Below are positions 1 through 9,040 of a DNA stretch of 64,000 nt, piece after piece. Below the pieces are notes generated by a model that saw only the letters and a list, made by a program, of their open reading frames with translations, ran no database searches and was not told where the DNA came from. Made by a program: the position numbers and the translations under genes. The DNA is from Spirosoma fluviale (GTDB lineage: Bacteria > Bacteroidota > Bacteroidia > Cytophagales > Spirosomataceae): contig NZ_OCNH01000008.1 in assembly GCF_900230225.1 (NCBI RefSeq), positions 1 to 64,000 of the forward strand. Reading direction: 5' to 3'. How positions within the stretch are numbered: position 1 is the stretch's first letter; each line of letters opens with the position of its first letter.

Positions 1-908
1 TCCAGAGAAAAGGCTTCCAGAATGGTCATTGGCATACCTTCATACCAGATTGACGGAAAAAGTAGGGCTGTACAGGTTTGCATCCCCTGTTGCACACCAT
101 ACCTGTCAAGGGTTCCCAGGTAATGGATGTTGGACGAAACAGAACTTGCACGCTCGACCAGATCAGCAAGGGGCCCATCCCCGGCGATAGACAGTTTATA
201 GGCTGAATTCTGAAATGTCGATAACAAAATATTTACCCCTTTTTCGTCGCTTAACCGGCCAATGTACAGGAAATGCCCGGCTCTGATCTGACGTAGTTGC
301 TCAGGCCTTTGAACAAAATTAGGTTTGATGAGCAGTTTGGCCGGATCAATACCTAATTGCGATGACCTGTACAGATTCCGGGCAAAATCAGTCAAAACCA
401 AATAGCGATCTACTAAGTGCCAGGTACCTATCTTCTTGTGAAACCAGACAACAAACGCCAGCCAGAATGTTTGTACAACTGAGTCCCGGAATACTTTAAG
501 TTGTACAGCTTTCCAGGGAAAATCAGCGTACATGCTATCCGTAAAAATTGTATTACCATTCATTAAAGACCCCGAAGGACAAAGCAGGCGATAGTTATGT
601 AAGGTCAGCAAAACCGGAACGCCAAACCGTTTGGCAGTACGGATAATAGCCGGGCCACTCGCATAATGCCAGTTGTGAATATGGACAACATCTGGTTTAA
701 ATACCTGAATCTTCCTTCTTACCTTAATGATGGCTGATAAATTCCAGACAGAGAAAAAAAACTGCAAAGCACCACGCCACCCGTTTTTGTTATGAAACAC
801 TAGTGTTTCGACCTGATTTCCTTCTTGCAATAGGGATTGCTCCTGTTCAAAGACGGCATCTTCCCCCCCTCTAAACTGGTAATGCGTATGAATTAAAAGT
901 ATTTTCAT
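1..908 (-). CDS. glycosyltransferase family 4, C-terminus cut by window edge
   Basis: An open frame starts with ATG at 908 and runs without a stop to the left edge, so at least 302 codons are present and the C-terminus is missing. The N-terminus reads MKILLIHTHYQFRGGEDAVF, the usual first strand and glycine-rich loop of GT4/GT-B enzymes. A later stretch with HIHNWHYASG (acceptor side) and the donor-site block FLYIGRLSDEKGV followed by LFPSIWYEGMPMTILEAFS are typical for GT4. It should transfer a sugar from a nucleotide donor to the growing lipid-linked repeat unit at the cytoplasmic membrane. Its ATG abuts the stop codon of the preceding glycosyltransferase, which indicates translational coupling in the polysaccharide operon. 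Family call is firm; sugar and linkage are unknown. Confidence 0.85.
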   Translation of the reverse strand, partial: MKILLIHTHYQFRGGEDAVFEQEQSLLQEGNQVETLVFHNKNGWRGALQFFFSVWNLSAIIKVRRKIQVFKPDVVHIHNWHYASGPAIIRTAKRFGVPVLLTLHNYRLLCPSGSLMNGNTIFTDSMYADFPWKAVQLKVFRDSVVQTFWLAFVVWFHKKIGTWHLVDRYLVLTDFARNLYRSSQLGIDPAKLLIKPNFVQRPEQLRQIRAGHFLYIGRLSDEKGVNILLSTFQNSAYKLSIAGDGPLADLVERASSVSSNIHYLGTLDRYGVQQGMQTCTALLFPSIWYEGMPMTILEAFSL

Positions 909-1808
909 TTATCGTGCAAAAAGTAGATTAAGAAGCTTATACTTAACCCGCTCGGGTATGGAATAGGGACGGGTAAACTGATTGAGAAGGTATTTATCTA
1001 GTTCTATTGTGTCCGAAAAGCGAAATTGACGGATATGCCTTTGGTCAATTTTAGTTTTGAATCGGTTGAAGCGTTCATTTGTGTGCGTTGACGCAGGATT
1101 TTCCAAACCGATATTCTGCACTTTAGATTCTGCCGGAAATACAGTATATAACCCTTTCTTGTATTGATGATAACACCATCTTATTGCCCAGGAATTAATA
1201 TCACCACGCATTTGTCGATCCAGCATGTCAGACATATCCGAACCCATTCTATTGAATAATTTCCGCTGGGTGTCATTGCATCGAAAGGATGCGTAGTCTT
1301 TCACTTGCCAGTCAATGGGTGTCCATCTATCCTTCCAGGTTGCCCAACCCCAGGATGAAGCTCGTTGAGTAAAATAAACCTCATCGGGCCGTAGCCCTTT
1401 CATAGGCATTGTAAACCCTGAAATAGAGAAAACACTGGCATGGTGTTCATAATAGTCCAGCGCCTGGTTCATGAAAGACAGGAAATTAGGGCTGGTTTCT
1501 AAATCATCTTCAAGTACAATGATTTTACCATAATCATTAATAATTTGCGTGACCCCCGATATAATTGAAGTTGCCAGGCCTTTGTTAGTTGGCGATTCGT
1601 GTATGGTGATTGTCTTAAAATCGGTGATGGTTTTTAAATAGGATCGAACTTCACCTACTGAATCAATATCTTTTTCACTTTTTGCAGCGTCAGAAAAAAC
1701 AAATAAGTCGCTCTGACTGGATAATTGATTTTTCTGTAAACTAGACACTGTTTGTTGTAGAGTTCCTAAACGCTTGTAAGTAAATAATAGAATTGGAGCA
1801 AGACTCAT
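909..1808 (-). CDS. glycosyltransferase (GT2-like, GT-A fold)
   Basis: A 299-residue protein that starts MSLAPILLFTYKR, as in GT-A type transferases that begin directly with the nucleotide-binding strand. The segment IIVLEDDLETSPNFLSFMNQAL carries the acidic DD pair expected to hold the metal and nucleotide sugar, and GWATWKDRW is a block seen in a Bacteroidota-wide group of polysaccharide-locus transferases. No signal peptide or membrane span is visible, so it acts in the cytoplasm. It lies between an alpha/beta-hydrolase-like gene upstream and a GT4 gene with no gap downstream, which points to a step in assembly of the same repeat unit. Donor and acceptor cannot be told from the sequence. 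Confidence 0.8.
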   Translation of the reverse strand: MSLAPILLFTYKRLGTLQQTVSSLQKNQLSSQSDLFVFSDAAKSEKDIDSVGEVRSYLKTITDFKTITIHESPTNKGLATSIISGVTQIINDYGKIIVLEDDLETSPNFLSFMNQALDYYEHHASVFSISGFTMPMKGLRPDEVYFTQRASSWGWATWKDRWTPIDWQVKDYASFRCNDTQRKLFNRMGSDMSDMLDRQMRGDINSWAIRWCYHQYKKGLYTVFPAESKVQNIGLENPASTHTNERFNRFKTKIDQRHIRQFRFSDTIELDKYLLNQFTRPYSIPERVKYKLLNLLFAR

Positions 1809-1855
1809 TTTTTCGAATTAAAAAAAGGCTACATAGTATTTAAATAAAAAAACCT

Positions 1856-2722
1856 TTATACGGAGAAAAATTTGAATTTCCGCAGCAAGACCTTTAACAC
1901 TGCTATAAGAGCTTGCATAGTCTTTTTAAGACCAACGACCCGCAATGAAAAAAGAAGCGGATGAAAATCCCTACCCACTAAATTTTTAAGTTTATTGGGA
2001 GTCAAATTAATTATCACATTTAAATTATTTTTAAGAAACGGAATGCCGTGATTTGACGTCTTGAAAGATATTAGATTAATTTTCAAATTACTAATGTGTT
2101 TATACTGTTCGATATCCCAACTACTTTTTGATGAATGAAAATAATAGATAGTCTCTGGATTAGTAATAAAGTTTTTCGTATCATAAAAAGGTAATAACTT
2201 AAAATTAGTTAGGCTTTCACTAAGTATTGGATTTTTATAGGGAGCATTAATTTTCTTCGCTAAGGTCATAATTTCAAATTGCCCATTGAAACTATATATC
2301 CTTTCAGCGTTCAGTTGTTGACCAAGTATTACTGAGATAAATCCACCCGCAGAGCTACCAACAAAGATATTTTTATAACCAAGGGTCTCATTTCGAATAA
2401 ACTCCAATAATTTTATAGGATCGTTTATATCATTGTTGATTCCTGTTAAATACCATTGTTTTTTTATATCTCTAAAAAATATGTGTTTATGACCTTTGGC
2501 AATACGGTTCTTGTATAGCTCAAATTTATTATTTTCAATTATAGACTTTATGAACTCCGCTTCATTATTAGGATAATAAATATTGTTACTACTGAAATAT
2601 AAAATGCAGTATTCTTTACGAACTTTGTGGTTATACTCGATAGTATAGTTTAAATTATTGTTATATTCATCAATAACCAATTCTGAATCAGTTTGAAATA
2701 TACCAGATTTTAAAACTTCCAT
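1856..2722 (-). CDS. alpha/beta-hydrolase-like protein of the polysaccharide locus
   Basis: A 288-residue protein without signal peptide. The segment around residues 119-128 reads IFVGSSAGGFIS, a GxSxG nucleophile elbow (Ser124) after a hydrophobic strand, as in alpha/beta hydrolases and esterases. A His in the C-terminal part (SNHGIPFL) could complete a catalytic site; the acidic residue cannot be assigned by eye. The gene is strongly A+T-rich with many Asn, Lys and Ile codons, and it overlaps the upstream glycosyltransferase gene by 13 nt, so the two are translated together. It may remove or move an acyl group on the glycan, or be a non-catalytic relative. I do not recognise a named family and give no function. 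Confidence 0.6.
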   Translation of the reverse strand: MEVLKSGIFQTDSELVIDEYNNNLNYTIEYNHKVRKEYCILYFSSNNIYYPNNEAEFIKSIIENNKFELYKNRIAKGHKHIFFRDIKKQWYLTGINNDINDPIKLLEFIRNETLGYKNIFVGSSAGGFISVILGQQLNAERIYSFNGQFEIMTLAKKINAPYKNPILSESLTNFKLLPFYDTKNFITNPETIYYFHSSKSSWDIEQYKHISNLKINLISFKTSNHGIPFLKNNLNVIINLTPNKLKNLVGRDFHPLLFSLRVVGLKKTMQALIAVLKVLLRKFKFFSV

Positions 2723-3537
2723 AGCCAGGGAAATAAAACGCGTAAGTGAATTGACAAGAAATGTTTAAGTGCAATCGAAAGGCCATAATGACGATTTTCG
2801 AATATAAAAAAATACTTCGGGTGACTATTACCAAGAGGTGAGTATAAAGCTTTAACTCTTTTTATAAATGGAATTTTCGAGTAGCACCATTTCGGCAAGG
2901 AACAATTTCTTTCGCAAACACCAATATATTTTCGTGTTGTTATAATCTTGTACCCGTAAGTCATAGCGCGTAAACCGTAGTCATAATCACCTATTGCATG
3001 AGGAAATATTGGGTCCAACAGTCCAATGGCGTTGCTTATCTGCTTACTGACTAATACGACATTTCCGTTAATCTTAGCACAATATTGTAGTTGTCCATTA
3101 GGTACAACTTCTGCGTCAGACAAGGATCTTCCTCCATAAGTGAATTCTCCTGTCTTTGAAGAGTTAACAGCACCACATACTAGAACAGCTTCATTTGCAT
3201 ACGACTCAACTGATAACAGTTCTATAATTCCTTCGTTTGATAATAAAGTGTCATCATTTAACCATAGATAATAATCAAAATCATGGGCCACTCGGGCTGT
3301 TGCCCAAGCTAAATGCATACCTCTATTCCAGTAAAGCGAGCCTGTTCCCTGAATAACGTTCACCTTTTCATAAGCCTCGTGCACAGCTTCACTTGTACCA
3401 TCTGTGCAACCATCATCTACCAGAAAAACTTGTATAGCAATATTGTCTGGTAATTGACATTTATAAAGTGCATCTAGGCAGTTAAGCGTAAACGTTTTTC
3501 GATTATGGCAGGTGAGTAATACCGCTATAGTTTTCAT
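2710..3537 (-). CDS. glycosyltransferase family 2
   Basis: A 275-residue GT-A enzyme. It opens with MKTIAVLLTCHNRKTFTLNCL, then VFLVDDGCTDGTSEAV (nucleotide-binding DDG motif near residue 40) and YYLWLNDDTLLSNEG (the metal-binding DxD equivalent near residue 93). The form resembles the rhamnosyltransferase-like branch of GT2. It probably adds a sugar to the undecaprenyl-linked repeat unit in the cytoplasm. The 3' end overlaps the start of the hydrolase-like gene by 13 nt. A 252-nt A+T-rich gap separates it from the acetyltransferase gene upstream. Family assignment is secure; specificity is unknown. Confidence 0.85.
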   Translation of the reverse strand: MKTIAVLLTCHNRKTFTLNCLDALYKCQLPDNIAIQVFLVDDGCTDGTSEAVHEAYEKVNVIQGTGSLYWNRGMHLAWATARVAHDFDYYLWLNDDTLLSNEGIIELLSVESYANEAVLVCGAVNSSKTGEFTYGGRSLSDAEVVPNGQLQYCAKINGNVVLVSKQISNAIGLLDPIFPHAIGDYDYGLRAMTYGYKIITTRKYIGVCERNCSLPKWCYSKIPFIKRVKALYSPLGNSHPKYFFIFENRHYGLSIALKHFLSIHLRVLFPWLWKF

Positions 3538-3789
3538 GAACTTTGTTTTGTGAGGATAGAAACGGCTACAGACTGCTTATGAACTTTATCTAGTTCTTCT
3601 CAAATATAAACAATACCCAATTAGTCATTATCTAAATGATCCGCTATCAATATTAGTTTAAGCTAACGCCTTTAAACTCTCTCTTCTCTCACTTAGGTGA
3701 AATATTTTTTGCTCAAAATACACTATAATAGCCTTAGCCTCTATAAGCGTTGTACATGAAGCATCGTTGTAAAGGTTATTGTTATATAG

Positions 3790-4398
3790 TTAAATATTTC
3801 TAATAAATTTGGCCGGATTACCCCCCCAAATTTGATTGGCAGGAATATCCTTCGAAACGACTGAACGAGCAGCAATTATTGAATTATCCCCAATAGTGAC
3901 TCCTTTTAAAATAATAGAGCCAGCACCAATAAAAACGTCATTTCCAATACTAACCGGTTTTCTTAACACCAAACTTCGATCCTCAGGAATCTGCCGTCTG
4001 TCATAGCTGCTTAAACTATGAAAGTCTGTGTCATAAATGATTGTTTGTGCTCCTATTCTGACATTATTGCCGATTGTAATCTTATGATGGCATGTAATTA
4101 CTGTATAGCTTAAACCAACATTATCGCCAATGGTAAGTTGACTATTATAGTTCATTATAAAAAAACAAGGCTGATACTGACCGGACCTTACATTGTTGAT
4201 TCGAAAATTATATCCAATATTCATTTTACAACCTGATGTAATATCAATAACAGGTTTACCCACGGTTCTAAAGCCTTTTTTATAAGATATATTTAAAATA
4301 TAAAACAAATATTTAGTTGTGTATGTATCTAATGCACCAAAGAAGCGTCTTAATATATAACGCGATGCACGATATAGATAGAGGAGTATAGATTTCAT
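3790..4398 (-). CDS. hexapeptide-repeat acyltransferase (WcaF/LacA-like)
   Basis: A left-handed beta-helix acyltransferase of 202 residues from the ATG at 4398 (MKSILLYLYRASRY); an in-frame ATG at 4467 would add 23 residues that look less natural. Repeats of the form [LIV]-G-x4 are plain: MNIGYNFRINN, LTIGDNVGLSY, ITIGNNVRIGA, VSIGNDVFIGAGSIILKGVTIGDN, ending in the family tail VVSKDIPANQIWGGNPAKF. A His within ITCHHKITIG or DTDFHSL is the likely catalytic base. Such enzymes move an acetyl group from acetyl-CoA to a hydroxyl of the glycan. It sits between the Wzy polymerase and a GT2 in the same direction. About 230-300 nt of noncoding, A+T-rich sequence lies between it and the polymerase gene. 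Confidence 0.82.
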   Translation of the reverse strand: MKSILLYLYRASRYILRRFFGALDTYTTKYLFYILNISYKKGFRTVGKPVIDITSGCKMNIGYNFRINNVRSGQYQPCFFIMNYNSQLTIGDNVGLSYTVITCHHKITIGNNVRIGAQTIIYDTDFHSLSSYDRRQIPEDRSLVLRKPVSIGNDVFIGAGSIILKGVTIGDNSIIAARSVVSKDIPANQIWGGNPAKFIRNI

Positions 4399-4700
4399 AA
4401 ATTTTTTTTCAACCAGGGAATAAGTTAGAAACTTAGGTCTTTCCTTAAAAAGGATTCGTAAAGCCAAGCTTAGTGAAGAACATCAATGTGACTGAATACG
4501 TCCAATTAACTGAAGATGGCATGTATGTCATAGTATTTTATGATATACCCGGAAAGTGAGTTAATATGGTACATAGGTCAAATACAAAAAATTAAGCTTT
4601 TATTATTAATCGTAATTTCCTTTCAAGATGCCACTCCTAACCTTTATTAATCCGTGAATTAGCTTTTAAACAAAGTCCTTTTTCGTTGTTACGAGAATGA

Positions 4701-6038
4701 TTAGGATAAGTGAGTATTCTGACTACTATTTTCAGAGTATTCAGCTTGTGTAGATAAAGTCGGTCGACTATTATGTAATGGTCGTGTGTATTTCCTGTCA
4801 AATATGCCTAATACCCAATATTTCATTTCCTGGTTAGTCATGCCTCTGAACTCTTTAGAGAAACACATACCGATCATTACCCAAAGCATGAAAATAGATA
4901 AATCAAATTTACTAAAGTCTTCAACCCAAGCGTAGTCCCATCGAAAGACTACATTTAAGCCTATTATTTTTATGAAAATGTTGTTTGAATAGTAGATGGC
5001 TAATTGTGATGCTTTAAAAAAGACAAAGAAGTAAAGCACTACGCCAATAATTCCAGTCCACGTAAATACATTCAAAATAGATACTTCGTTACTGAAACGT
5101 TCCATTTTCCCCGTTTTCAATACCTCCAATGCATATAGACCAAATGTTTCAGATTCGTTTCCGCGAGCAGGAGATCTACCCAAAACAATATAACCATATT
5201 TAACTGAAGAGTTCAATACTTGACTATATATTCCGGTGCGCGTATCTGCCATCAAACTACTTTCTACGCTTTTCCCCTCTCTAATTGTATTAGTCGTATA
5301 ATTCCCCTCTATATATTCATCCATCTTAAATATATTAAAGACACCTGTTACACCTAGTGTAAAAAGAAGAAATGGAAGAATTAGAAAGGTAAGCCGTGCT
5401 ATTCGTAGTATATTATTTATGGGAAAGAGACGTAGATAATATATGAAACTCAGCAAAAAAGAGACCGTAAACTTTATTACATTACTTCTAGCATCCAGAT
5501 TTCCAATAAACACAAATAAGCAAAAAAATAGTATTATTAATCTCCATTTCAATTTAATTACTGAAAAAAATAGTAGTAGAAAGCTTATGGGAGTTAAATA
5601 TCTCCCACTAGCATTTGGATGTGTAAAGAAGATTACAAAAAAGAAGAAACTTGGCAAGGCATATTTTATCCAAGCACTAAAAATTTTCTGCAATAAAACT
5701 TTATTTGTAGTTATATATATTGATAGTGGCAAAAGTAACACCATACTTGTCCCTACTAAATTCTTCCACTCCCAGTAATTTTCGGCAACAAAAAATCCTC
5801 TAAAAATACATATGATGTTCCAAGTCAATAATATCAATATTGATTGTATATTCTTTTTATTATTTAAATTGAAGTAAATAGGCTTTGCCTTTAGAAATGT
5901 GAATAATATTGTTGCATAAACGGCCCACCATACATATGTATTTCCAATAGGTAGTTTACTCCAATGATTTATAGATGATATAGTAATTAAAAGTACAGTA
6001 AATGGAATAATTTTTGAATACGTTAATGCAATTTTCAT
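4701..6038 (-). CDS. O-antigen/capsule polymerase, Wzy-like membrane protein
   Basis: A 445-residue polytopic membrane protein. Hydrophobic spans follow each other from the N-terminus (ALTYSKIIPFTVLLITISSI) to about residue 235; then comes a long non-membrane loop of roughly 90 residues with RTGIYSQVLNSSVKYG and LGRSPARGNESETFG, and two or three further spans. Many spans plus one large periplasmic loop is the layout of Wzy polymerases and O-antigen ligases. In a Wzx/Wzy locus it would join repeat units at the periplasmic face. It lies in the A+T-rich variable block, as serotype-specific polymerases often do. A ligase role cannot be excluded. The last 50 residues are polar and unusual in length. 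Confidence 0.72.
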   Translation of the reverse strand: MKIALTYSKIIPFTVLLITISSINHWSKLPIGNTYVWWAVYATILFTFLKAKPIYFNLNNKKNIQSILILLTWNIICIFRGFFVAENYWEWKNLVGTSMVLLLPLSIYITTNKVLLQKIFSAWIKYALPSFFFFVIFFTHPNASGRYLTPISFLLLFFSVIKLKWRLIILFFCLFVFIGNLDARSNVIKFTVSFLLSFIYYLRLFPINNILRIARLTFLILPFLLFTLGVTGVFNIFKMDEYIEGNYTTNTIREGKSVESSLMADTRTGIYSQVLNSSVKYGYIVLGRSPARGNESETFGLYALEVLKTGKMERFSNEVSILNVFTWTGIIGVVLYFFVFFKASQLAIYYSNNIFIKIIGLNVVFRWDYAWVEDFSKFDLSIFMLWVMIGMCFSKEFRGMTNQEMKYWVLGIFDRKYTRPLHNSRPTLSTQAEYSENSSQNTHLS

Positions 6039-6308
6039 ATTGTCGTTTTTTATACTGTTACTAAACCTTTATCTGCTTTCCTAATAAAAAAACTCTTTTT
6101 GCTTACGACTAATTAGGTTCATACTCAGATCTTTCACGCATATTCACTTCTGTTAAGATATTAGTATGCATACTATAGAAACTTTGCTTTTCAACTTACC
6201 TGAATTTGTCCATTTCTTATACAATTAATATTGATTTATCCTCTTATAACTGCGGAAAATAATTCGAGTCACTTCGCATCAATTTGAACAACTTTTACTA
6301 CTTATCAC

Positions 6309-7004
6309 CTAAAACATTGGAGATTGATTAATTATAGCTTCCAAATTCTTTTTATTATTAAAGATCTCTGATGGCTCATTTTCCCACCATTTTGATTCTA
6401 ATAATCTGTTTTGAATACTATCAGAAAATCGATATTTAATAATTTTTGCTGGCACCCCGGCAACTATTGCATATGGAGGAATATCTTTTGTTACTATAGC
6501 ACCTGCTGCTACAACAGCGCCATGGCCTATTGTTACTCCGTCCATTATGATTGATTTCGTACCAATCCACACATCACTGCCAATATTTATTAAACTATGC
6601 TCTTTAAAGTCTAGATTTCTTTCTACCAATTGAATTTTTAAAGCATTGTTGGCTTTATAAAATAATGGCGATGTGGAAAACATGTTCAAAGGGTGCGCCC
6701 CTAGACCAATCATTACATCTTTAGAGATTGAACAATAATTACCAATCTTTGCAAACTGTACAAAAGAATTTCTGCCTACATAGGTAAAAAATCCTATTTG
6801 GCTAAAGTTGATTGTCGTGTTTTTAAATATATGAGAGTTAAATCCAATTAATGTTTCCTTGGAAAAGGTGCATCCAGAATCGATTATTGCCTTTGAGTAG
6901 CGACGTTTATTTTCTAAATCTCTCGATTTAGCGTTCACTAATTCTAATATGGATAATATCAATCCATAAGGCACCCATATGAGTCGTGATAAGATTTTTT
7001 TCAT
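6309..7004 (-). CDS. hexapeptide acetyltransferase, CatB-like
   Basis: A 231-residue left-handed beta-helix protein. The start MKKILSRLIWVPYGLILSIL is a short amphipathic or membrane-near segment; hexapeptide repeats begin near residue 50 (LIGFNSHIF, IGNYCSISKDVMIG). The segment GLGAHPLNMFSTSPLF matches the xenobiotic acetyltransferase (CatB/VatD) group, whose catalytic His lies in such a GxHP context. It continues with NIGSDVWIGTKSIIMDGVTIGHGAVVAAGAIVTKDIPPYAIVAGVPAKII, a textbook C-terminal block for the family. It likely O- or N-acetylates a sugar of the polymer with acetyl-CoA. Twelve nt separate it from the upstream gene, so the two are cotranscribed. About 270 nt of A+T-rich sequence follow before the polymerase gene; I see nothing in it. 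Confidence 0.85.
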   Translation of the reverse strand: MKKILSRLIWVPYGLILSILELVNAKSRDLENKRRYSKAIIDSGCTFSKETLIGFNSHIFKNTTINFSQIGFFTYVGRNSFVQFAKIGNYCSISKDVMIGLGAHPLNMFSTSPLFYKANNALKIQLVERNLDFKEHSLINIGSDVWIGTKSIIMDGVTIGHGAVVAAGAIVTKDIPPYAIVAGVPAKIIKYRFSDSIQNRLLESKWWENEPSEIFNNKKNLEAIINQSPMF

Positions 7005-7016
7005 TACTATCTAAAG

Positions 7017-7979
7017 TTACCAGTAACAGGCATTTTCTACTACAGAGGCATTAATCGGCTTTTCCTGTTGGCCTGGTCTTACCCAATGCTCATTAAATAA
7101 ATTAGTATACGGCCAGACTATAAAATTTTCCCATCGTTTACCCTTAATGCCAAATAACAATTGAGTAGCTCCGGCTAGATGAACGGACTTTTTGCCCATA
7201 CGTTTCACGTGAGCAGCCAGTGGGAAGCCATAAGCACCGCAACCAATAATACAGATATCATAGTCGGTATTGTCTATCTGAGCTTTCATGTGCTCCAAGG
7301 CTTCAAACCAGTCCTGAAAATTTGTATCGGTACCAGCTACACTTTGTACAGCTTTAATTGTTTTAAGTTCAAAATCGGGCAGTATTTCTATGTCAAAAAG
7401 CAAATGCCTTTTTTCATACTGTTGTTCTATAGTCTCAGCGAACGGATGGACGACTAACACTTTTTTACCTTTTAAGGCGCGTGTCCAGGGACGGGTTGAA
7501 AAGAAAGGCTCCAGGTCTTCCAGAACCACACGTTTCACTCTAACTAGCTCCTTAGAGAAGTATTTTTCTTCATGCAACCATGCACCTAAAATATCAACAT
7601 TAGGAATTTCACGAAGCATCAATTCACAAAATTTTTCAATCTTAGTTACTTCTGCGGGAAAAAAACCGCTCCATTTCTGCATTTGGTTTATTATACTTTT
7701 ACTCCACCACCATGGCAAGGATTTCCCTTGAATGTAACTTAACCAGTTTGAATTATTCTGTTTTACGCCAATATAGTTGATCAGACATGACATTTCAGTT
7801 GATCCAAATCTTGCGATCATGCAAGGCTCATCGTTCACTAAATAGCTATAAATAAGATCATTTGCATAGTTTTTATTCGAAAACATTTTCCAATTACGTC
7901 CGGTTGCTATAGAGCCCGGCTTCGCTATACCGTATAACTTACTAAAGCTTTTGAGTGTGTTTTCCAGTATAATATTCAT
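7017..7979 (-). CDS. putative GT-D-type glycosyltransferase (DUF1792-like)
   Basis: A soluble protein of 320 residues from the ATG at 7979; an in-frame ATG at 8015 would add 12 residues and deepen the overlap with the upstream gene. Near its N-terminus it has EPCMIARFGSTEMSCL, which resembles the (A)R[FY]G(D)GE block of GT-D fold transferases, and near the C-terminus DYDICIIGCGAYGFPLAAHVKRMGKKSVHLAGATQLLFGIKG, a Rossmann-like nucleotide-binding end usual for this group. The Asp of the usual motif is replaced (GSTE for GDGE), so activity is open. It overlaps the fucosyltransferase-like gene by 38 nt. The family call is by motif memory only; the place in a glycan operon supports it. Confidence 0.55.
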   Translation of the reverse strand: MNIILENTLKSFSKLYGIAKPGSIATGRNWKMFSNKNYANDLIYSYLVNDEPCMIARFGSTEMSCLINYIGVKQNNSNWLSYIQGKSLPWWWSKSIINQMQKWSGFFPAEVTKIEKFCELMLREIPNVDILGAWLHEEKYFSKELVRVKRVVLEDLEPFFSTRPWTRALKGKKVLVVHPFAETIEQQYEKRHLLFDIEILPDFELKTIKAVQSVAGTDTNFQDWFEALEHMKAQIDNTDYDICIIGCGAYGFPLAAHVKRMGKKSVHLAGATQLLFGIKGKRWENFIVWPYTNLFNEHWVRPGQQEKPINASVVENACYW

Positions 7980-8991
7980 CGAGCTTTTTGATTTGTTCAG
8001 AATTAAATGTCCCATCTTCCTCTGCTATTATCCAATCTTTCTCGCTTGGGTAACTATGCCAGAAATCTCTTGGACAAACCTTTATTCCATTGTTCAATAA
8101 CGCAGGTTTGTAAGAAAAAGAGCTTTTGCTTGTGATTAGTAAATCTGCATAAACCATATGCAAAAATGAATCCTGTCCGCTCATATCCAGGCAGAAAGTC
8201 AGATTTTTATAGCCGATAAAACTTTTAAAATCGTTCAAATTTCCCTGCGAAAATAGGTAGATCTTAACTTCTTTATCAGTGTTTATATGTTTTAAAACGT
8301 TATTTAAGACATGTTCGAAATAATTGTTGTCCTGCCATCTCATTATATGGTTCGTATTACCTTTTTTTTGACCGATAGTTATATCACCTCGTCTAATATG
8401 AATGGCTACGTTATATACGTTTTCATCATAAACTAGCTGATTCTTCTCTCTTGCTAATGCGGCATAAAATTTCTTTTTAATCGCATCACAAACACCAAAT
8501 TGCTCTTTGTAGAATTGATCCTGTTCAGCAATAAAAACGACTTTTTTGTTTTTATAAGAGTGAATGATCCGTTTGGTCAGCTCTATTTCTTCCCTTTTAT
8601 TTTCGTCGAATAAGGGTAATCGAACTGCCGTGTAGCCTTTAGTATTCAATAATAACTCAGTCTGTACTTCATCCTCCCCAAAGCCTAAAAAATCCTCCCA
8701 CGACTTAGTTGAAAAAGGTGTATGGGAAAATTTCAACCCAAAATAGTGCGCATACCAATATCCAGCATTCCAGTTTGCTAATTGATGCCCAACACCGGCA
8801 CCTCTGTTCGGAATAGCGGAGTAATAATTACTGTCAGTTAAGTTAAAAACGTTGTTTTTATTTAATTTATAATGCCAATAGCTATTATATAAAAATGGAT
8901 AGAAAGATGTGTAGCGAAACTTAACAACAATTTTACTCCACAAGCGAGACTTGATTTTACTCAACATAGCGAAAATATTTTCACGAACCAT
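7942..8991 (-). CDS. fucosyltransferase-like glycosyltransferase (GT11/HxRRGD type)
   Basis: A 349-residue protein. Residues 198-203 read HIRRGD, the motif I (HxRRxD) shared by alpha-1,2- and alpha-1,6-fucosyltransferases, where the arginines bind the phosphates of GDP-fucose. The N-terminal block PNRGAGVGHQLANWNAGYWYA is the gly-rich GxGNxxxx-like acceptor/fold motif in modified form, and FLHMVYADLLITSKSSFSYKPALLN matches motif III of the GT11/GT23/Nod group. No signal peptide is seen. It should use GDP-fucose or a related 6-deoxyhexose in the cytoplasm. Its end overlaps the next gene. No genes for GDP-fucose synthesis are visible in the window, so the donor must be made elsewhere. Confidence 0.72.
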   Translation of the reverse strand: MVRENIFAMLSKIKSRLWSKIVVKFRYTSFYPFLYNSYWHYKLNKNNVFNLTDSNYYSAIPNRGAGVGHQLANWNAGYWYAHYFGLKFSHTPFSTKSWEDFLGFGEDEVQTELLLNTKGYTAVRLPLFDENKREEIELTKRIIHSYKNKKVVFIAEQDQFYKEQFGVCDAIKKKFYAALAREKNQLVYDENVYNVAIHIRRGDITIGQKKGNTNHIMRWQDNNYFEHVLNNVLKHINTDKEVKIYLFSQGNLNDFKSFIGYKNLTFCLDMSGQDSFLHMVYADLLITSKSSFSYKPALLNNGIKVCPRDFWHSYPSEKDWIIAEEDGTFNSEQIKKLDEYYTGKHTQKL

Positions 8992-9040
8992 GGTCTAAAT
9001 AAATCTTCTTTTTCTTTTTCGTTAATATATAGATATAAGG

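Noticed and set aside
5443..5778. A 111-codon plus-strand frame inside the polymerase gene
   Set aside because: Lys/Phe-rich antisense of membrane spans in an A+T-rich gene; the minus-strand Wzy-like frame explains the region.
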